64,000 nucleotides of DNA, taken from NCBI RefSeq assembly GCF_001700325.1, contig NZ_MATO01000078.1, positions 1 to 64,000 of the forward strand, written 5' to 3'. Position 1 is the first letter of the stretch. Every line of letters begins with the position of its first letter. The notes below the pieces were generated by a model. The model did no database searches. It was not told where the DNA came from and saw nothing but the letters and a program-made list of their open reading frames with translations. Source of the DNA: Caryophanon latum (GTDB lineage: Bacteria > Bacillota > Bacilli > Bacillales_A > Planococcaceae). This document shows positions 63,745 to 64,000 of the stretch, piece after piece. The position numbers and the translations under genes are program-made.

Positions 63745-63765
63745 ATATTCAGGGTATTTTTTAGT
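63735..63765 (+). terminator. Short terminator-like hairpin at the recF stop
   Basis: CCTGAAT-AAAT-ATTCAGG followed by GTATTTTTTAG. It may limit read-through into gyrB. Confidence 0.55.
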
Positions 63766-63832
63766 GAATGAATATACAACATACATTTTTGAAAGATAAA
63801 GACTGAGGTTAGAAAGAGTAGGTGAACAAAGT

Positions 63833-64000
63833 GGCTATGGAAAATTCTAGAGTAGAAGAAGCGTATGATGCAGACCAAATACAAGTGCTTGAAGGCTTGG
63901 AAGCGGTACGTAAAAGACCGGGGATGTACATCGGTTCTACAAGTTCAAAAGGGCTACACCATTTAGTTTGGGAAATCGTTGATAATAGTATTGATGAAGC
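63833..64000 (+). CDS. gyrB: DNA gyrase subunit B (5' part; continues beyond the window)
   Basis: N-terminal 56 codons of gyrase B, the ATPase subunit of gyrase. [20 protein letters not shown] and [17 protein letters not shown], which includes the catalytic Glu and Mg-binding Asn of the GHKL ATPase, are unmistakable. The start is GTG 63833, six bases after TAGGTG; ATG 63839 is a second possibility. The gene is cut by the window end. Confidence 0.97.

Overview
This is a chromosomal origin region from a low-to-moderate GC Gram-positive bacterium (Bacillota, Bacillales/Caryophanales). The best guess is the family Planococcaceae (Lysinibacillus / Solibacillus / Kurthia / Caryophanon group), because gene order matches Bacillus from htrA through gyrB, many starts are TTG or GTG behind strong Shine-Dalgarno (SD) sequences, and there is a staphylococcal-type crtP-crtQ-crtO carotenoid cluster. 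No rRNA, tRNA, CRISPR array or transposase gene was seen.

Layout. 1-27.1 kb is a patchwork of small operons: a Fur-controlled FecCD-type iron or heme ABC transporter divergent from a heme monooxygenase; merR-mpfA; fumC behind a Fur box; pgeF; an RsbQ-type hydrolase paired with a PAS-GGDEF protein; mqo behind a cre site; panE-like and SET-domain genes; crtPQO; a cold-shock gene with a long structured leader; three chemoreceptors; a Crp/Fnr regulator and a HAD phosphatase. 27.4-31.25 kb is an AT-rich accessory island: an Abi_2/HEPN gene, then a three-gene overlapping operon (helical protein, HExxH metallopeptidase-like protein, dUTPase-fold protein with altered catalytic residues). The operon lies between two direct copies of the rlmH 3' end, the sequence used as the attachment site by SCC elements. 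31.3-58.8 kb is the conserved core, almost all on the minus strand: rlmH, yyzF, htrA, walJIHKR, purA, dnaB helicase, rplI, gdpP, yybS, rpsR-ssb-rpsF, ychF, a DUF951 gene, mscS, parB, rsmG, mnmG, mnmE, jag, yidC, rnpA, rpmH. 58.9-64 kb holds oriC and plus-strand dnaA, dnaN, yaaA, recF and the start of gyrB.

The most striking features outside genes are mosaic palindromic repeats, about 100-270 bp, in roughly fifteen intergenic regions. One family has perfect 13-bp inverted ends (TGTTGATTAGCCA). A second has a different shell, and one copy lacks the GC-rich core found in its sister. Both share core modules, as in enterobacterial BIMEs. Other notable points: hairpins between SD and start codon at mpfA and fumC, an apparent ATT start in the MerR gene, parB without neighbouring soj or noc, three parS-like sites, and satellite DnaA-box clusters left of oriC.

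The candidate new system is the island operon at 28.76-31.22 kb. Its family assignments come from motifs read by eye, and its role in defence is an inference from context.
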